Assembly (NCBI RefSeq): GCF_019679435.2
Contig: NZ_CP139781.1
Coordinates: 1,116,001-1,180,000 of the forward strand
Length of the DNA stretch: 64,000 nt
Source of the DNA: Actomonas aquatica
GTDB taxonomy: Bacteria; Verrucomicrobiota; Verrucomicrobiia; Opitutales; Opitutaceae
Direction of reading: 5' to 3'
Shown here: positions 8,826 through 18,412 of the stretch, piece after piece
How positions within the stretch are numbered: the first letter of the stretch is position 1
Layout: every line of letters starts with the position of its first letter
Translations under genes and position numbers: made by a program
The notes under the pieces: generated by a model
The model's input: only the letters and a program-made list of their open reading frames with translations
What the model was told of the DNA's origin: nothing
The model's database searches: none

Positions 8826-9242
8826 ATGGGTCGCCCCTTCACCTATTCCCGCACGATTCACTTCCCGGACACCGACGCGGCCGGGGTCGTGTTTTTTGCC
8901 CGCTATCTGAGCATCGTGCACGAGGCTTACGAAGAGTCTCTCGCCGCCGCCGGTTTGCCCCTCGCCACCTTCTTCGCCGATCACGGGGTGGTCGTGCCCA
9001 TCGCCAAAAGTGAAGCCAGCTACCTGCGCCCGCTGCTGACCGGCGACCGTATCGAGGTCGAGCTCACCCCCACCCGCCTTTCGGAACACAGCTTCGCCCT
9101 CGAAGCCACGCTCTGGAAACAGATCAGTGGCACCCGCAAACGCGCCGCGGTCACCCGCACCGAACACGTCTGCATCCATTCCACCACGCGCGAACGTCTC
9201 GCTCTCCCGGACGCCCTCGCCACCTGGGTGGACGCTTCGTAA
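8826..9242 (+). CDS. Hotdog-fold acyl-CoA thioesterase (probable DHNA-CoA thioesterase)
   Basis: A 138-residue 4-hydroxybenzoyl-CoA-thioesterase-type protein. The diagnostic block FPDTDAAGVVFFARYL near residue 15 carries the catalytic aspartate. Enzymes of this type hydrolyse aromatic or short acyl-CoAs. Because menE and menC follow on the opposite strand, 1,4-dihydroxy-2-naphthoyl-CoA is the most likely substrate, releasing DHNA for menaquinone synthesis; that assignment is inference from context. It does not share a transcript with them, as the 3' ends of this gene and menE face each other across a repeat-filled spacer. Confidence 0.8.
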   Translation: MGRPFTYSRTIHFPDTDAAGVVFFARYLSIVHEAYEESLAAAGLPLATFFADHGVVVPIAKSEASYLRPLLTGDRIEVELTPTRLSEHSFALEATLWKQISGTRKRAAVTRTEHVCIHSTTRERLALPDALATWVDAS

Positions 9243-9257
9243 TTCGGCACCGGACAA

Positions 9258-9282
9258 AGGGTCGGCCGAAGACCGACCCTAC
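9258..9282 (-). repeat. GTAG-led REP-like hairpin
   Basis: On the minus strand GTAG is followed by GGTCGG-tcttcgg-CCGACCC; the 8-bp arms are at 9258-9265 and 9273-9280. It sits just after the thioesterase stop. Confidence 0.65.
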
Positions 9283-9299
9283 GCCACTCCACCGCAACA

Positions 9300-9388
9300 C
9301 GCGGGCGACACGCCCGCGGCTACATCCCCCGTCTGATTGTGGCAGCTGCCGCCTGTCCCGCGACTGCGGTGATCTCGGCCGCTCACCG
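9300..9388. repeat. Compound REP module (BIME-like), copy 1
   Basis: A minus-strand GTAGC plus CGCGGGCG-tgt-CGCCCGCG hairpin (9300-9323) is followed by a GTGG-led inverted pair (GTGG at 9339, ending CGGCCGCTCAC at about 9386). The same arrangement with high similarity occurs at 15883-15968, so the two copies, about 6.5 kb apart, are one dispersed repeat. Confidence 0.7.
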
Positions 9389-9463
9389 TGCCTCTCGGCC
9401 CCCTTTTCAGCCTTTTAGCTTTTCAGCGTTTCAGCTTTTTAAACGTCTCTCCGCCTCCGGCTT

Positions 9464-10702
9464 TCAGCGCTTCCAGGCGGCCGCTGCTGCCGTAAGCGCG
9501 GCGCGATTGATTTTGCCCATCGCGTTCACCGGCCACGGCACCACCGGCACCACGAGCTTCGGGCGCTTAAAACTCGCCAGACGTTCGCGCACCGCACCCG
9601 CAACCTCCTCCAAGCGCGTCACCAGCTCTTCACTACCGACGCACGCCACCACCCGATGGCCCCACTCCGCATCCGGCAGGCCGATCACGACGATGCGCGG
9701 ATCACCCGCCAACTCGCGCAACACCGTTTCCACTTCGTGCCCGTCCACTTTTTCGCCGCCGGAAATAATCAGATCATCCACCCGCCCGAGCAACTGCACC
9801 CGACCGTCAACGGAACGTCTCGCCCGGTCGCCGTTTTCCCACGCGTCGTCATCCCGCCAATCCGGCCAGTATCCACGAAACAAGGACGCGCCGCTGATTC
9901 GCAGTCGACCCTCGCCTACGACGTCCATTTTCAGATGCGGCAACACCGCATAACCCTTCTCGAGTTCCCCGCCCGCAAACTCCGGCACCGCCGCCGCCAA
10001 CGCGCCGGTCTCCGTCATGCCAAAACTCAATACGATCGGCAGCCCCGCGTCCTGCGCCGCCGACACCAAATCCGCTTCGGTCGCAGCCCCGCCAATCAGG
10101 ATACGCTTAAACTGCCGCAACCAAGCGACACCCTCGGCCTGACCCAACATCCGTCGCAACTGCGTGGGCACGAGAGAAACCGTGGCCGCCTCTGGCACCC
10201 GTTCCACAAACCGGCCTTCACTCCACGCACGCCAGGAGCCGTCGACGTAGTCGCCGCCGGTCAACACACAGCGCAACCAACCCATCAATCCCCCCACGTG
10301 ATGCAGGGGCAACACGCCCACGCCATTCACCACCCGCTCCTCAAAAAACGACGCATACCCCTGCACCGCCGCCGCCAGGGTGTGCTGATCGTGCCGCGCG
10401 AGTTTCACCCCGCCCGAGCTCCCGCCCGTTGGAATCAGCAACCAACCCGTCTCGGCGTCAGCCAACGCCCCGGCGTGATCGCGCAACGCCAGCAGCCGAT
10501 CAAACTCCGCCCGTTCCTGCGTTCCCCAGTCCGGATTGGCCAGTGCCACCCGTCCGCCTTGCGCCACGGCTTGCGCAAACGCCGCGCGAAACGCCACTGG
10601 ATCGCGCTCGCACACGACCACCAGCTCCTGCCGCCCGGGCTCGCCCTCCGCCACGTTCACGCCACTGCGCACCAGCGCGTTTAGGAATTCACGCCGTTCC
10701 AT
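9464..10702 (-). CDS. menE: o-Succinylbenzoate-CoA ligase (AMP-forming)
   Basis: Activates o-succinylbenzoate to its CoA thioester in menaquinone synthesis. A 412-residue acyl-adenylate enzyme with the phosphate loop PTGGSSGGVKLARH (about residue 95), SFGMTETGA (about 240), GDRARRSVDGRVQLLGRVDDLI with the hinge aspartates (about 300-320) and the C-terminal NAMGKINR lysine. The start at 10702 is fixed by a strong GGAGG five nt upstream and gives the length of other MenE proteins. It overlaps the end of menC by 22 nt, so the two are surely co-transcribed and probably coupled. Confidence 0.88.
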   Translation of the reverse strand: MERREFLNALVRSGVNVAEGEPGRQELVVVCERDPVAFRAAFAQAVAQGGRVALANPDWGTQERAEFDRLLALRDHAGALADAETGWLLIPTGGSSGGVKLARHDQHTLAAAVQGYASFFEERVVNGVGVLPLHHVGGLMGWLRCVLTGGDYVDGSWRAWSEGRFVERVPEAATVSLVPTQLRRMLGQAEGVAWLRQFKRILIGGAATEADLVSAAQDAGLPIVLSFGMTETGALAAAVPEFAGGELEKGYAVLPHLKMDVVGEGRLRISGASLFRGYWPDWRDDDAWENGDRARRSVDGRVQLLGRVDDLIISGGEKVDGHEVETVLRELAGDPRIVVIGLPDAEWGHRVVACVGSEELVTRLEEVAGAVRERLASFKRPKLVVPVVPWPVNAMGKINRAALTAAAAAWKR

Positions 10703-11712
10703 ACCGCCTCCGCGTTTAAAGCTGTTACATCCGTCCATCGCACAAAGGGCATCGCCGTCGGTCCGTTCGCCCACCTCGCGCCAAACAACGGCCAAACGCC
10801 CATGCCCAGCGCCCGCCGCGCCTCGTGCCGCTCCAGCGCAAACGCGAGGGCATACACGCTTCGCGCGCCCACCGCCGTTTCCAACGCGGTCGAAATCACC
10901 ACATCGAGCCGATGCTGCGCGATCCGCTTCGCCAGCCTCGCCGGATCGCCCATCAGCGCCGCCTTCAGCACCCACACGCCCGGCCAGCCGAGTTCCAGCC
11001 AACGCTGCAGATCGGCCTCACCGACCAACGATTCATCCAACGCCAGCGGCGTCGGATAATCGCCCGCCAACCCCAACAACAGATCCTCCGCCTTGGCACC
11101 GCCCGCCGCCACCGGTTGCTCCACAAATTCGATCATTGGCCGCTCCGCGCAGCACTCCAGCCACGCCTCCGCCTGCCGTCGATCCCAGGCCCCGTTGGCA
11201 TCGAGCCGCAACCGACTTTCGCTCGGCAACTCGCCCAGCAGGTCGTCCAGCATCACGCGTTCGTCCCGCGGATCCCCCACGCCCACCTTCCACTTGAAGG
11301 TGCGAAACCCCAACTCCGCCCGCTCCACCGCGACTCGGATCGCCGCGCGTCCCGCGGGCAACAAGGCCGCCACCGGCAAATATTCGTGCATCGGACCCTC
11401 TCCCACCACCGCTCGCCCCTCCGCTTCCGCCCGCGCCGCCGCCAACGCGAACCCCAACGCTCCGCCCTGCCCGATCACGTGATCCAGCTCCTCCTCCCCG
11501 CTTTCACGGCCCAAGCGCCGCAAGGTTGCATCCATTTCCGCCAGACTCGCGCCCCCAAACCCCGGCACCGGCGCCGCCTCCCCGAACCCCACCCCGCCCT
11601 CCGCCGTTTCCAGGCGCACCAGCAAACCCTCCCGCTCACTCCACAACCCATGCGCCGTGCGCAGCGCCTGCCGAAACGGCAACGAGTAGGATTTGAAGCG
11701 AAGACGATACAT
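10681..11712 (-). CDS. menC: o-Succinylbenzoate synthase
   Basis: Dehydrates SHCHC to o-succinylbenzoate. A 343-residue member of the enolase superfamily: the KxK acid-base lysines are in TFKWKVG (about residue 150), the metal ligands in RLDANGAW, EFVEQP and LALDES, and the opposite lysine in VLKAALMG (about residue 250). I start at MYRLRF (11712). It precedes and overlaps menE. The enolase superfamily also includes dipeptide epimerases with the same motifs; the fusion-tight neighbourhood with menE makes MenC the best call. Confidence 0.88.
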   Translation of the reverse strand: MYRLRFKSYSLPFRQALRTAHGLWSEREGLLVRLETAEGGVGFGEAAPVPGFGGASLAEMDATLRRLGRESGEEELDHVIGQGGALGFALAAARAEAEGRAVVGEGPMHEYLPVAALLPAGRAAIRVAVERAELGFRTFKWKVGVGDPRDERVMLDDLLGELPSESRLRLDANGAWDRRQAEAWLECCAERPMIEFVEQPVAAGGAKAEDLLLGLAGDYPTPLALDESLVGEADLQRWLELGWPGVWVLKAALMGDPARLAKRIAQHRLDVVISTALETAVGARSVYALAFALERHEARRALGMGVWPLFGARWANGPTAMPFVRWTDVTALNAEAVWNGVNS

Positions 11713-11933
11713 CGCCCCCACCATGGGCAGACCGCACTAACGTAAAAAGCTGAAATGCTGAAAAACGGAAACGCTGAAATCCCCACCTCGCACCTCTCCG
11801 CCCAGCACCGACCGCAGCCCAATTTCAGCTTTTTAGCGTTTTAGTTTTTCTGATTTCCAGCAGTCCGTTCCGGGCTGCCGCCACTTTCCCCTTCCCTTCC
11901 CGGCACACGTCCCTACTACGTTCCCGGCAACTC
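11713..11933. repeat. Spacer with CAGCTTTTTAGCG-type word repeats
   Basis: Between the divergent menC and guaB. At 11747-11780 it carries AAAAAGCTGAAATGCTG-type words and at 11822-11852 their reverse-complement type TTTCAGCTTTTTAGCG, giving an imperfect inverted arrangement. The same word family appears at 9410-9450 and 13688-13724. The guaB promoter must lie here but I cannot identify it. Confidence 0.45.
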
Positions 11934-13514
11934 ATGACAAAGGTTGCTACGTCCCCCGCCGCTGCGTTCGACGCCGATTTCTACCAAACGGCCGACGCGT
12001 TCTTCGCCGCCAACCGTCCTGTCGGACTGACCTTCGACGACGTCTCCCTCGCGACGCTCTACTCGGAGATCCTGCCCAAGGATGCCGAAACCTCCACCAC
12101 GCTCTCCGAGCAGGTGCGCCTCTCCATCCCGATCATTTCGTCGGACATGGACACCGTGACCGAGGCCCGCATGGCCATCGCCATGGCCCTCAACGGCGGC
12201 CTCGGCCTCATCCATTACAACATGCCCGCCCGCGAGCAGGTGAAGGAAGTCGCCCGCGTGAAGCGCCACATCCACGGCCTCATCCAGGACCCGATCACCG
12301 TCCGCCCCGATCTCCACATCGGCGACGTGCTCGATCTCATCGAGGCCAAAAACTACGAGTTCCGCACCTTCCCCGTCGTCAACGAGAAGGGTAAACTCGT
12401 CGGCCTGCTCTCCGGCTCCTCCGTCCGCGAGCGTTACCGCGCCAAGCCCGTCGCCGAGGCCATGACCGCGCGCGCCGACATCCACACCGTTTCCGTCGAC
12501 GCCCTCAAAAACGACCCGATCGCCGCCGCCGACGCCTTCTTCACCCAACATGTCGGCATCCACAAGATGCTCGTGGTCGACAACGACGATCACCTCCGCG
12601 GCCTCGCCACCATTTCCGACATCGAGCGCATCACCACCGAGGCCGGTTCCCGCCGCAAAGCCGCCCGCGATGCCGACTTCCGCCTCATCGTCGGCGCCGC
12701 CCTCGCCCCCGTCCGCCAAGCCGACGGTTCCCTCGATCGCGACCGCATCATCGACCACGTCTCCCAACTCGTCGCCGAGCACATCGACTGCGTGGCCGTC
12801 TCCACCGCCCACGGCCACACCGCCGGCGTCGGCGACATGGTCCGCCTCGTGCGCGATGCCTTCCCCCATCTCACCATCATCGCCGGCAACGTCACCAGCG
12901 GCGCCGGCGTTGAATACCTCGCCGATTGCGGCGCCAACGCCATCAAGGTCGGCCAGGGGCCGGGCTCCATCTGCACCACCCGCATCGTCGCCGGTGTCGG
13001 CATCCCGCAGCTCACCGCCCTCCACGTCGCCGCCAACGGTGCCCGCGCCAAGGGCGTCAAGATCATCGCCGACGGCGGCATCACCAAGAGTGGTGACATC
13101 GTCAAGGCGCTCACGCTCGCCGACGCCGTCATCCTCGGCGGCCTGCTCGCCGGTTGCCGTGAAGCCCCGGGCGAGATCATGGAGATCAACGGCAAGATTT
13201 ATAAACAATACCGCGGCATGGGCTCCCTCGCCGCCATGAAGGACGGCTCCGCCGCCCGCTACGGCCACAACAAGGACGACAAGACCCGCAAGCTCACCGC
13301 CGAAGGCATCGAAGCCCTTAAAGAGGTTTCCGGTTCCCTCGACGACGTGCTCGGCAACCTCGTCGGCGGCCTCCAGAGCGGCATGGGTTACCTCGGTGCC
13401 GGCAACCTGCCGACCCTGCGCCAGAACGCCCGCTACATCCGCGTCAGCCCGGCCGGCCAAAAAGAGTCCACCCCGCACGACGTCATCGAGATCAAAGCCG
13501 GCGTTTCGAGCTGA
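11934..13514 (+). CDS. guaB: IMP dehydrogenase
   Basis: NAD-dependent oxidation of IMP to XMP, the committed step to GMP. 526 residues, slightly longer than usual because of about 20 extra N-terminal residues. The catalytic loop [11 protein letters not shown] (Cys about residue 347) is intact; two CBS domains are inserted at about residues 115-235 ([33 protein letters not shown]); the flap contains YRGMGSL. It is followed by purA, so the two enzymes competing for IMP are neighbours on the same strand. Confidence 0.96.
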   Translation: MTKVATSPAAAFDADFYQTADAFFAANRPVGLTFDDVSLATLYSEILPKDAETSTTLSEQVRLSIPIISSDMDTVTEARMAIAMALNGGLGLIHYNMPAREQVKEVARVKRHIHGLIQDPITVRPDLHIGDVLDLIEAKNYEFRTFPVVNEKGKLVGLLSGSSVRERYRAKPVAEAMTARADIHTVSVDALKNDPIAAADAFFTQHVGIHKMLVVDNDDHLRGLATISDIERITTEAGSRRKAARDADFRLIVGAALAPVRQADGSLDRDRIIDHVSQLVAEHIDCVAVSTAHGHTAGVGDMVRLVRDAFPHLTIIAGNVTSGAGVEYLADCGANAIKVGQGPGSICTTRIVAGVGIPQLTALHVAANGARAKGVKIIADGGITKSGDIVKALTLADAVILGGLLAGCREAPGEIMEINGKIYKQYRGMGSLAAMKDGSAARYGHNKDDKTRKLTAEGIEALKEVSGSLDDVLGNLVGGLQSGMGYLGAGNLPTLRQNARYIRVSPAGQKESTPHDVIEIKAGVSS

Positions 13515-13550
13515 GGCGGCGCGCTCACGCACCACGTCCGAAAACGCACT

Positions 13551-13578
13551 GTAGGCTGCGAGCTTGCTCGCGCTCGCG
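13551..13578 (+). repeat. GTAG-led REP-like hairpin
   Basis: GTAG-GCTGCGAGC-tt-GCTCGCGCTC in the spacer between guaB and purA, with GCGAGC/GCTCGC as perfect core arms. Near-identical to 328-352. Confidence 0.6.
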
Positions 13579-13731
13579 GCTTCGTGCGCGGTGTGTTCCG
13601 CGCTGGACCGGCGCGCCCAAACCGTGCCACTGTCCGCGCTTTGCCCGGCCATCGCGTTTGGGCGCAGGTCCATCCCGGGCCTCCTCTTTCAGCTTTTTAG
13701 CGTTTCAGTCTTTCAGCTTTTCCCTCCGCCC

Positions 13732-15273
13732 ATGTCCCTCCTCCCCTTCTCCAGCCAGATCATCGCCGATGTTGGCATTTCCCTCGGTGACGAGGGCAAG
13801 GGCCGCCTCGTTCCCGAGGTCTGCCAGGAACTCGCCGACACGGCCCACCCGGTCTCCACCGTGCTCAAGGTCAACGGCGGCGCCAACTCCGGCCACACCG
13901 CCGCCGGCGTGAAGCTCAACCTGCTGCCCTCCGGCGTCGTCGAAAAGGAGATCGCCCACCTCGCCATCGGCTGCGGCGTCGTCGCCGATCCGCGCAAGGT
14001 CTGGTGGGAGGCCGCCCCGCTCGAGCACAAGGGTTATCAGGTCATTTCCCGCCTCGCCATCGACGAGCGCACCATGGTGAACGACTTCATTCACCGCCTG
14101 CTCGACCTCGCCTGGGAGCACTACCGCGTGCACGTCCTGCAGGAGGAACCGCGCGGCTCCACCGGTCGCGGCATCACCCCGGCCTACCTCGACGAGGTCG
14201 GCCAATGGCAAATCACTTACTCCGACTTCCTCGCCGGTCCCAACTTCTACGCCCGCAAGGTCGCCCAACGCGCCGATCGCGCCCTGCGCACCATCCAGCA
14301 CGTCTGCCAGGTCGACGCCGACACCTTTGCCGGTTTCTTCGACCAACTCAGCGCGGCCGAAAAACGCGCCAACGCCGAAGCCATCGCCATCGGCGTGCTC
14401 GACGAGGCCGAGTTCGACTTCACCGTCTTCCGCGGCGACGAACCGTTCACCCTCAACCTCGAAAAGCTCACCGCCACCTACTGGGCCGCCGGCACCCGCC
14501 TCGCCCCGCAGATCGTCGAAGTGCGCGAACTCATCCGCCGCGAGCTCGGCGCCGGCCACACCATCCTCGGTGAGTTCGGCCAAGCCTATTGGTTGGACAA
14601 ACGCCACGGCTTCTCGCCCAACGTCACCGCCTCCCACACCTTCACCCCGGAGATTTTTGAGAGCGCCGGCATCCCGACCCAACCCGTCCACACCTTCGGC
14701 GTCGCCAAGGCCTACGACACCAAGGTCGGCACCCATACCTTCCTCACCCAGATGGACGACGCGCACCCGTTGGCCATTCTGCTCAAAAAGCTCGAGTTCG
14801 GCACCAGCACGGGCCGCCAGCGCATGGTCGGCTGGTTCGATGCCGTGGAAAAGGGCGACGCCCTGCGCTACGGCGGTTTCCAGGATCTGATGATCAACAA
14901 GACCGACGCTCTCACCTACCGCGGTGACTGGAACGGCGACCTGCTCATCTGCACCGCTTACGAAGACGCCGACGGCAAACGCTACCACCACGTGCCGCGC
15001 AACGAAGCCGTGCGCAAAACCCTGCGCCCGGTTTACAGCCGTCATCCCGGATGGACCGAGGACATCTGCGACGTGCGTCACTTCGCCGACCTGCCGCAGA
15101 ACGCGCAGGCCTACATCGCCGCGATGATGCGGACCACGCTCGAAGTCGCCTACGAAGGCGGCGCCTGGCCCGCCGATGACCAGCTGCCCAACCTGCGCTA
15201 CCTCGGCGTCGGCCCCGAGCCCTCCCAGCTCATCAAAGACGTCCCGGCCACCGCCGAACTCATCAAACTCTAA
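13732..15273 (+). CDS. purA: Adenylosuccinate synthetase, long divergent form
   Basis: Joins IMP and aspartate with GTP to adenylosuccinate, first step to AMP. It keeps the GTP loop and catalytic aspartate (LGDEGKGR, about residue 18), NGGANSGHT with the catalytic histidine, [11 protein letters not shown] and [11 protein letters not shown]. At 513 residues it is much longer than the usual 420-435, and EFGQAYWLD stands where EGAQGTLLD is normal, so it belongs to a divergent branch. The aspartate that distinguishes IMP-using PurA from phage PurZ is present. I start at the ATG at 13732. Function assignment is firm at family level; substrate follows from context with guaB. Confidence 0.88.
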   Translation: MSLLPFSSQIIADVGISLGDEGKGRLVPEVCQELADTAHPVSTVLKVNGGANSGHTAAGVKLNLLPSGVVEKEIAHLAIGCGVVADPRKVWWEAAPLEHKGYQVISRLAIDERTMVNDFIHRLLDLAWEHYRVHVLQEEPRGSTGRGITPAYLDEVGQWQITYSDFLAGPNFYARKVAQRADRALRTIQHVCQVDADTFAGFFDQLSAAEKRANAEAIAIGVLDEAEFDFTVFRGDEPFTLNLEKLTATYWAAGTRLAPQIVEVRELIRRELGAGHTILGEFGQAYWLDKRHGFSPNVTASHTFTPEIFESAGIPTQPVHTFGVAKAYDTKVGTHTFLTQMDDAHPLAILLKKLEFGTSTGRQRMVGWFDAVEKGDALRYGGFQDLMINKTDALTYRGDWNGDLLICTAYEDADGKRYHHVPRNEAVRKTLRPVYSRHPGWTEDICDVRHFADLPQNAQAYIAAMMRTTLEVAYEGGAWPADDQLPNLRYLGVGPEPSQLIKDVPATAELIKL

Positions 15274-15317
15274 GCGGCGCGCTAGTATTTAGATTTAACG
15301 CAAAAAAGAGCAGAAAG

Positions 15318-15342
15318 GTGGACGCGGACGTCTCGGCCGCGT
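15318..15342 (+). repeat. GTGG-led REP-like hairpin
   Basis: GTGG followed by ACGCGG and CCGCGT arms around a 9-nt loop. It shares the AGGTGGACGC lead-in with 8668-8692. Confidence 0.45.
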
Positions 15343-15395
15343 CGTCCCATCTGCCCCTCCGCCTGATCCATCCCGCATCCCGTATCCCGTATCCC

Positions 15396-15821
15396 ATGTC
15401 CGAAAAGAAAGTCCCCATCTGCCCTTACACCGAAACCGACGGCCTCGTCTATTTTGCCCGGTCGTTGAACAAGATCCGCCTGCACACCGCGGGTGAGTTG
15501 CGTGAGGATTTCCAGGCCAATCTCGGCAAGGCGATTGACGCCTTCATGTGCGATTACCTGCGGATCGACTACCCCGCGCTGCGCGACCGCACCCTGCAGG
15601 GCGGCACCGACGCGGAGGTTCTCGCGTGGGTGCAGGAGACCTCCGGTCGCGACCTGAGTCCCATCGACAAGCGGGTCTGGAATCACTTCGTGACGAAGCT
15701 CGGTTGGAAAGACGACATGACGGATCGTTTTGAATTCCGCCGCAACGAAGCCGGTTTGAAGGACAACCCCCACGTCCTCACCATCTTCGACGTCCTCGAC
15801 TACGACGAAGGCCGCAAGTAA
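15396..15821 (+). CDS. DUF5069 family protein
   Basis: A 141-residue soluble protein of the DUF5069 type, recognisable from GLVYFARSLNKIRLH, QANLGKAIDAFMCDYL, WNHFVTKLGW and the end TIFDVLDYDEGRK. The family is common in Verrucomicrobiota and Planctomycetota and has no known function. The start at 15396 is the first ATG compatible with the family; the codons before it come from a short CATCCCGTATCCCGT-type repeat. It lies alone after purA. Confidence 0.75.
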   Translation: MSEKKVPICPYTETDGLVYFARSLNKIRLHTAGELREDFQANLGKAIDAFMCDYLRIDYPALRDRTLQGGTDAEVLAWVQETSGRDLSPIDKRVWNHFVTKLGWKDDMTDRFEFRRNEAGLKDNPHVLTIFDVLDYDEGRK

Positions 15822-15882
15822 GCGGCGAATCGCGCCGGCGGCGAGGTGAAGGGGAAAGATTAAGTTTAAGGGCACCGTCGAA

Positions 15883-15968
15883 CGCGGGCGACACGCCCGC
15901 GGCTACAACCCGTCCTAGTGTAGCAGCGGCCGCCTGTCCCGCGACCGCGGAGATCTCGGCCGCTCTAC
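15883..15968. repeat. Compound REP module (BIME-like), copy 2
   Basis: A minus-strand GTAGC plus CGCGGGCG-tgt-CGCCCGCG hairpin (15883-15906), then a head-to-head pair in which GTAG at 15920 with GCGGCCG is mirrored by CGGCCGC and CTAC ending at 15968. GTAG at both outer ends with facing arms is the classic layout of paired REPs. Second copy of the module at 9300-9388. Confidence 0.75.
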
Positions 15969-15980
15969 ATCGCCTCTCCG

Positions 15981-16040
15981 CATCTCTGCATCTCTGCATC
16001 TCTGCATCTCTGCGTCTCTGCGTCTCTGCGTCTCTGCGTC
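15981..16040. repeat. 8-nt tandem repeat
   Basis: Four exact copies of CATCTCTG followed by three of CGTCTCTG and a partial fourth, just after the REP module and 34 nt before the end of folC. One transition (A to G) separates the two sub-arrays, which suggests slippage growth from two seed units. Confidence 0.9.
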
Positions 16041-16074
16041 AAAACACGCTGCCTCTCCGCCCTCGCCGCCTGAT

Positions 16075-17385
16075 TCAAAAATCCTGCAACCGCGCTTCGT
16101 TTTCGCCGCGCAAGGGCTCCAGCCGCTCCAGCACTTCACCCGCGAGGTAGATCGATCCGGTCACCACAATCGGTTCATCGCTGCCATCCGCGCGAAAGCG
16201 TCCCTCCACCCCAAACAGACCCTCGACCGTCGATTCCACGACTTCACCGGCGTAGTCCGGCGGCAGCTTTTCCCGCAGCTCCGCAAACGAGCAGGCCCGC
16301 GACTGGTTGGGCACTAGGAGGTGAATGCGCGCCGCATGTCGCGCCACCACTTCCAAGAGCGCCCCGGCCCGCGCCGCGCCCAAAGCCCCCACGACGATCA
16401 CCGGCGCCGCCTGTCCCTGCGCACGCAGGCGTTGCAGGTTGAGCTCCAGGGTCTCGGCGCCTTCGGGGTTATGCGAGGCGTCCAGCACCAGTTCGTGGCG
16501 ACCGAGTTGAAAATGTTGCCAACGGGCCGGCCAATACGCCGCCGCCAGTCCGCGGGTGATCTCCGCTTCACTCGGCGCCAACCCTTCCGGCAACGCCCGC
16601 GCAATGAGCGTCGCGGTCGCCGCGTTCCACCGCTGACACGCCCCTTCCAATCCGGGCTGAGGGTAACCTTCTACATCCTCTCCGAACGTTTCGCGCACCG
16701 AATACAACCGGCACCCCAGCTCGGCGGCTCGCGCCCGCACCACCGCCTCGGCCTCCTCCGGCAAGCGCCCCATCACCACCGGCACGCCCGGTTTGATGAT
16801 CCCGGCTTTGGCTTGGGCGATCTCGGCGTGGGTGTGTCCCAGAATCTCGCAGTGATCGAAACCGATCGAGGTGATCGCACACACCGTGGGTTGCACGACG
16901 TTGGTGGCGTCGAGCTCCCCGCCCAAGCCGACCTCAGCCACCGCCACGTCGCAGCCTTTCCGCGCAAACTGCAGAAAGGCCATCGCGGTCATAAATTCAA
17001 AGAAACTCGGATGGTCCTCCGGATCCTGTTCCGCCAACCGTGCCGCCACCGGCAGCAACTCGCGGGTGTAGGCCACGATCTCGGCTTCGCTGAGCGCCAC
17101 CCGATCGACCTGCACCCGCTCGCCGAGGCGCACCAAATGCGGTGAGGTGTAGAGCCCCACGCGCTTGCCGGCCGCCCGCAGGATTCCGTCGAGCATGGCC
17201 GCGGTGGAGCCTTTGCCATTGGTGCCCGCCAGATGAATCACTGGCACCTGCCGCTCGGGATGATCGAGGGCTCCGGCGAGCGCCCGCATGCGATCGATGC
17301 CGAAGCGCACACCCTTGGCCTTCAGGCCGAAGAGGTAGTCCTGCACGGCCGCGTAATCCGTCAACGCGTCCACGGTTTCCGTCAT
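16075..17385 (-). CDS. folC: Folylpolyglutamate / dihydrofolate synthase
   Basis: Adds glutamate to folates and perhaps to dihydropteroate. It has the ATP loop AGTNGKGSTAAM (about residue 53), the HPSFFEFMTAMAF omega-loop region, and the C-terminal DASHNPEG motif typical of the Mur-ligase relatives that act on folate. About 436 residues, normal length. The ATG at 17385 is preferred over an upstream TTG. It is the last gene of a leftward series truA-comF-accD-folC, about 55 nt after accD. Confidence 0.92.
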   Translation of the reverse strand: MTETVDALTDYAAVQDYLFGLKAKGVRFGIDRMRALAGALDHPERQVPVIHLAGTNGKGSTAAMLDGILRAAGKRVGLYTSPHLVRLGERVQVDRVALSEAEIVAYTRELLPVAARLAEQDPEDHPSFFEFMTAMAFLQFARKGCDVAVAEVGLGGELDATNVVQPTVCAITSIGFDHCEILGHTHAEIAQAKAGIIKPGVPVVMGRLPEEAEAVVRARAAELGCRLYSVRETFGEDVEGYPQPGLEGACQRWNAATATLIARALPEGLAPSEAEITRGLAAAYWPARWQHFQLGRHELVLDASHNPEGAETLELNLQRLRAQGQAAPVIVVGALGAARAGALLEVVARHAARIHLLVPNQSRACSFAELREKLPPDYAGEVVESTVEGLFGVEGRFRADGSDEPIVVTGSIYLAGEVLERLEPLRGENEARLQDF

Positions 17386-17440
17386 ATCGCGCAAAAAAGC
17401 CTAAGACTCCGAATACGGCAACAGTCTCACCGCCGCGAGG

Positions 17441-18373
17441 TCAGCTCGCCGCCACGGGAGACGGAGACTCCGCCGCGGTCGCAGGCTTGGCCGCAGCAGC
17501 AGACGCCGCGGCTGGCCGGGGGGCCGTCGCTTTCTTGACGTAGAGCGCCGAGAGCAGGTCGCGCAGGCGGTCGCGCAGGTCGAGCCGACTTACGATTTGA
17601 TCGATGAGCCCCTTTTGCAGGAGGAACTCCGCGGTCTGGAAACCAGGCGGCAGGGTCTGCTTGGTGGTCTCTTTGATGACGCGCGCACCGGCAAAACCGA
17701 TGAGGGCACCCGGCTCGGCGATATTGATGTCGCCCAACACCGCAAAACTCGCGGTCACGCCACCCATGGTCGGGTGCGTCAGCACGGACACGAAGGGCAG
17801 CTTGGCTTCGCTCAGCCGACCGAGGGCCGCGCTGGTTTTGGCCATCTGCATGAGGGAAAAAATGCCTTCCTGCATGCGTGCGCCACCGGAGGCGCTGAAA
17901 ATGATGCAAGGCGTCTTTTGCTCGAGCGCCCGCTCGATCGCGCGAGTGATCTTCTCACCAGCGGCCGAACCCATGGCGCCGCCGCAGAAACGGAAGTCCA
18001 TCACCGCCACCGACACCGGAATGCTGTGGATATTGCCCGTGCCGCTGATCACCGCCTCCGGCAGGCCACTGACCTCCTTGTATTTGGCGATGCGCTCGGG
18101 ATAGGGCTTGGAGTCGACGAACTCCAGCGGGTCGGCCGACGTCACGCCGGCATCGGTCTCGACGAAGCTACCCGGATCGAGCAGCCCCTCCAGACGCTGA
18201 CGCGCCCCGATCGGGAAATGGTAGCCGCTCTTGGGCACCACCATCTGATTGGCTTCCAGTTCCTTGTTGAAAACGATTTCACCGGAGATCGGACACTTGG
18301 TCCAGAGCCCCTTAGGGATATCCTTCTTCTTGGGAACGACAGTCGAGTATTTCGGCTTGCTGAAAAGCGACAT
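17441..18373 (-). CDS. accD: Acetyl-CoA carboxylase carboxyltransferase subunit beta, zinc ribbon degenerate
   Basis: Beta subunit of the carboxyltransferase that transfers CO2 from biotin carrier to acetyl-CoA in fatty acid synthesis. The crotonase-like core is intact ([39 protein letters not shown]). The N-terminal zinc ribbon is not: after WTKC, where E. coli has four ligand cysteines, the sequence is CPISGEI and VVPKSGYH, so three of four are gone while the spacing is kept. An Ala/Pro-rich tail ends the 310-residue protein. accA is not in the window. The ribbon change is directly visible; its effect is unknown. Confidence 0.92.
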   Translation of the reverse strand: MSLFSKPKYSTVVPKKKDIPKGLWTKCPISGEIVFNKELEANQMVVPKSGYHFPIGARQRLEGLLDPGSFVETDAGVTSADPLEFVDSKPYPERIAKYKEVSGLPEAVISGTGNIHSIPVSVAVMDFRFCGGAMGSAAGEKITRAIERALEQKTPCIIFSASGGARMQEGIFSLMQMAKTSAALGRLSEAKLPFVSVLTHPTMGGVTASFAVLGDINIAEPGALIGFAGARVIKETTKQTLPPGFQTAEFLLQKGLIDQIVSRLDLRDRLRDLLSALYVKKATAPRPAAASAAAAKPATAAESPSPVAAS

Positions 18374-18412
18374 GGGCGTGGGAAACGGCGCGGAACGGGG
18401 CGACTTGGGGAT

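Noticed and set aside
15981..16040. 8-nt tandem repeat considered as a CRISPR-like array
   Set aside because: The units are directly adjacent with no spacers; it is a simple microsatellite. No CRISPR or cas genes were seen anywhere in the window.
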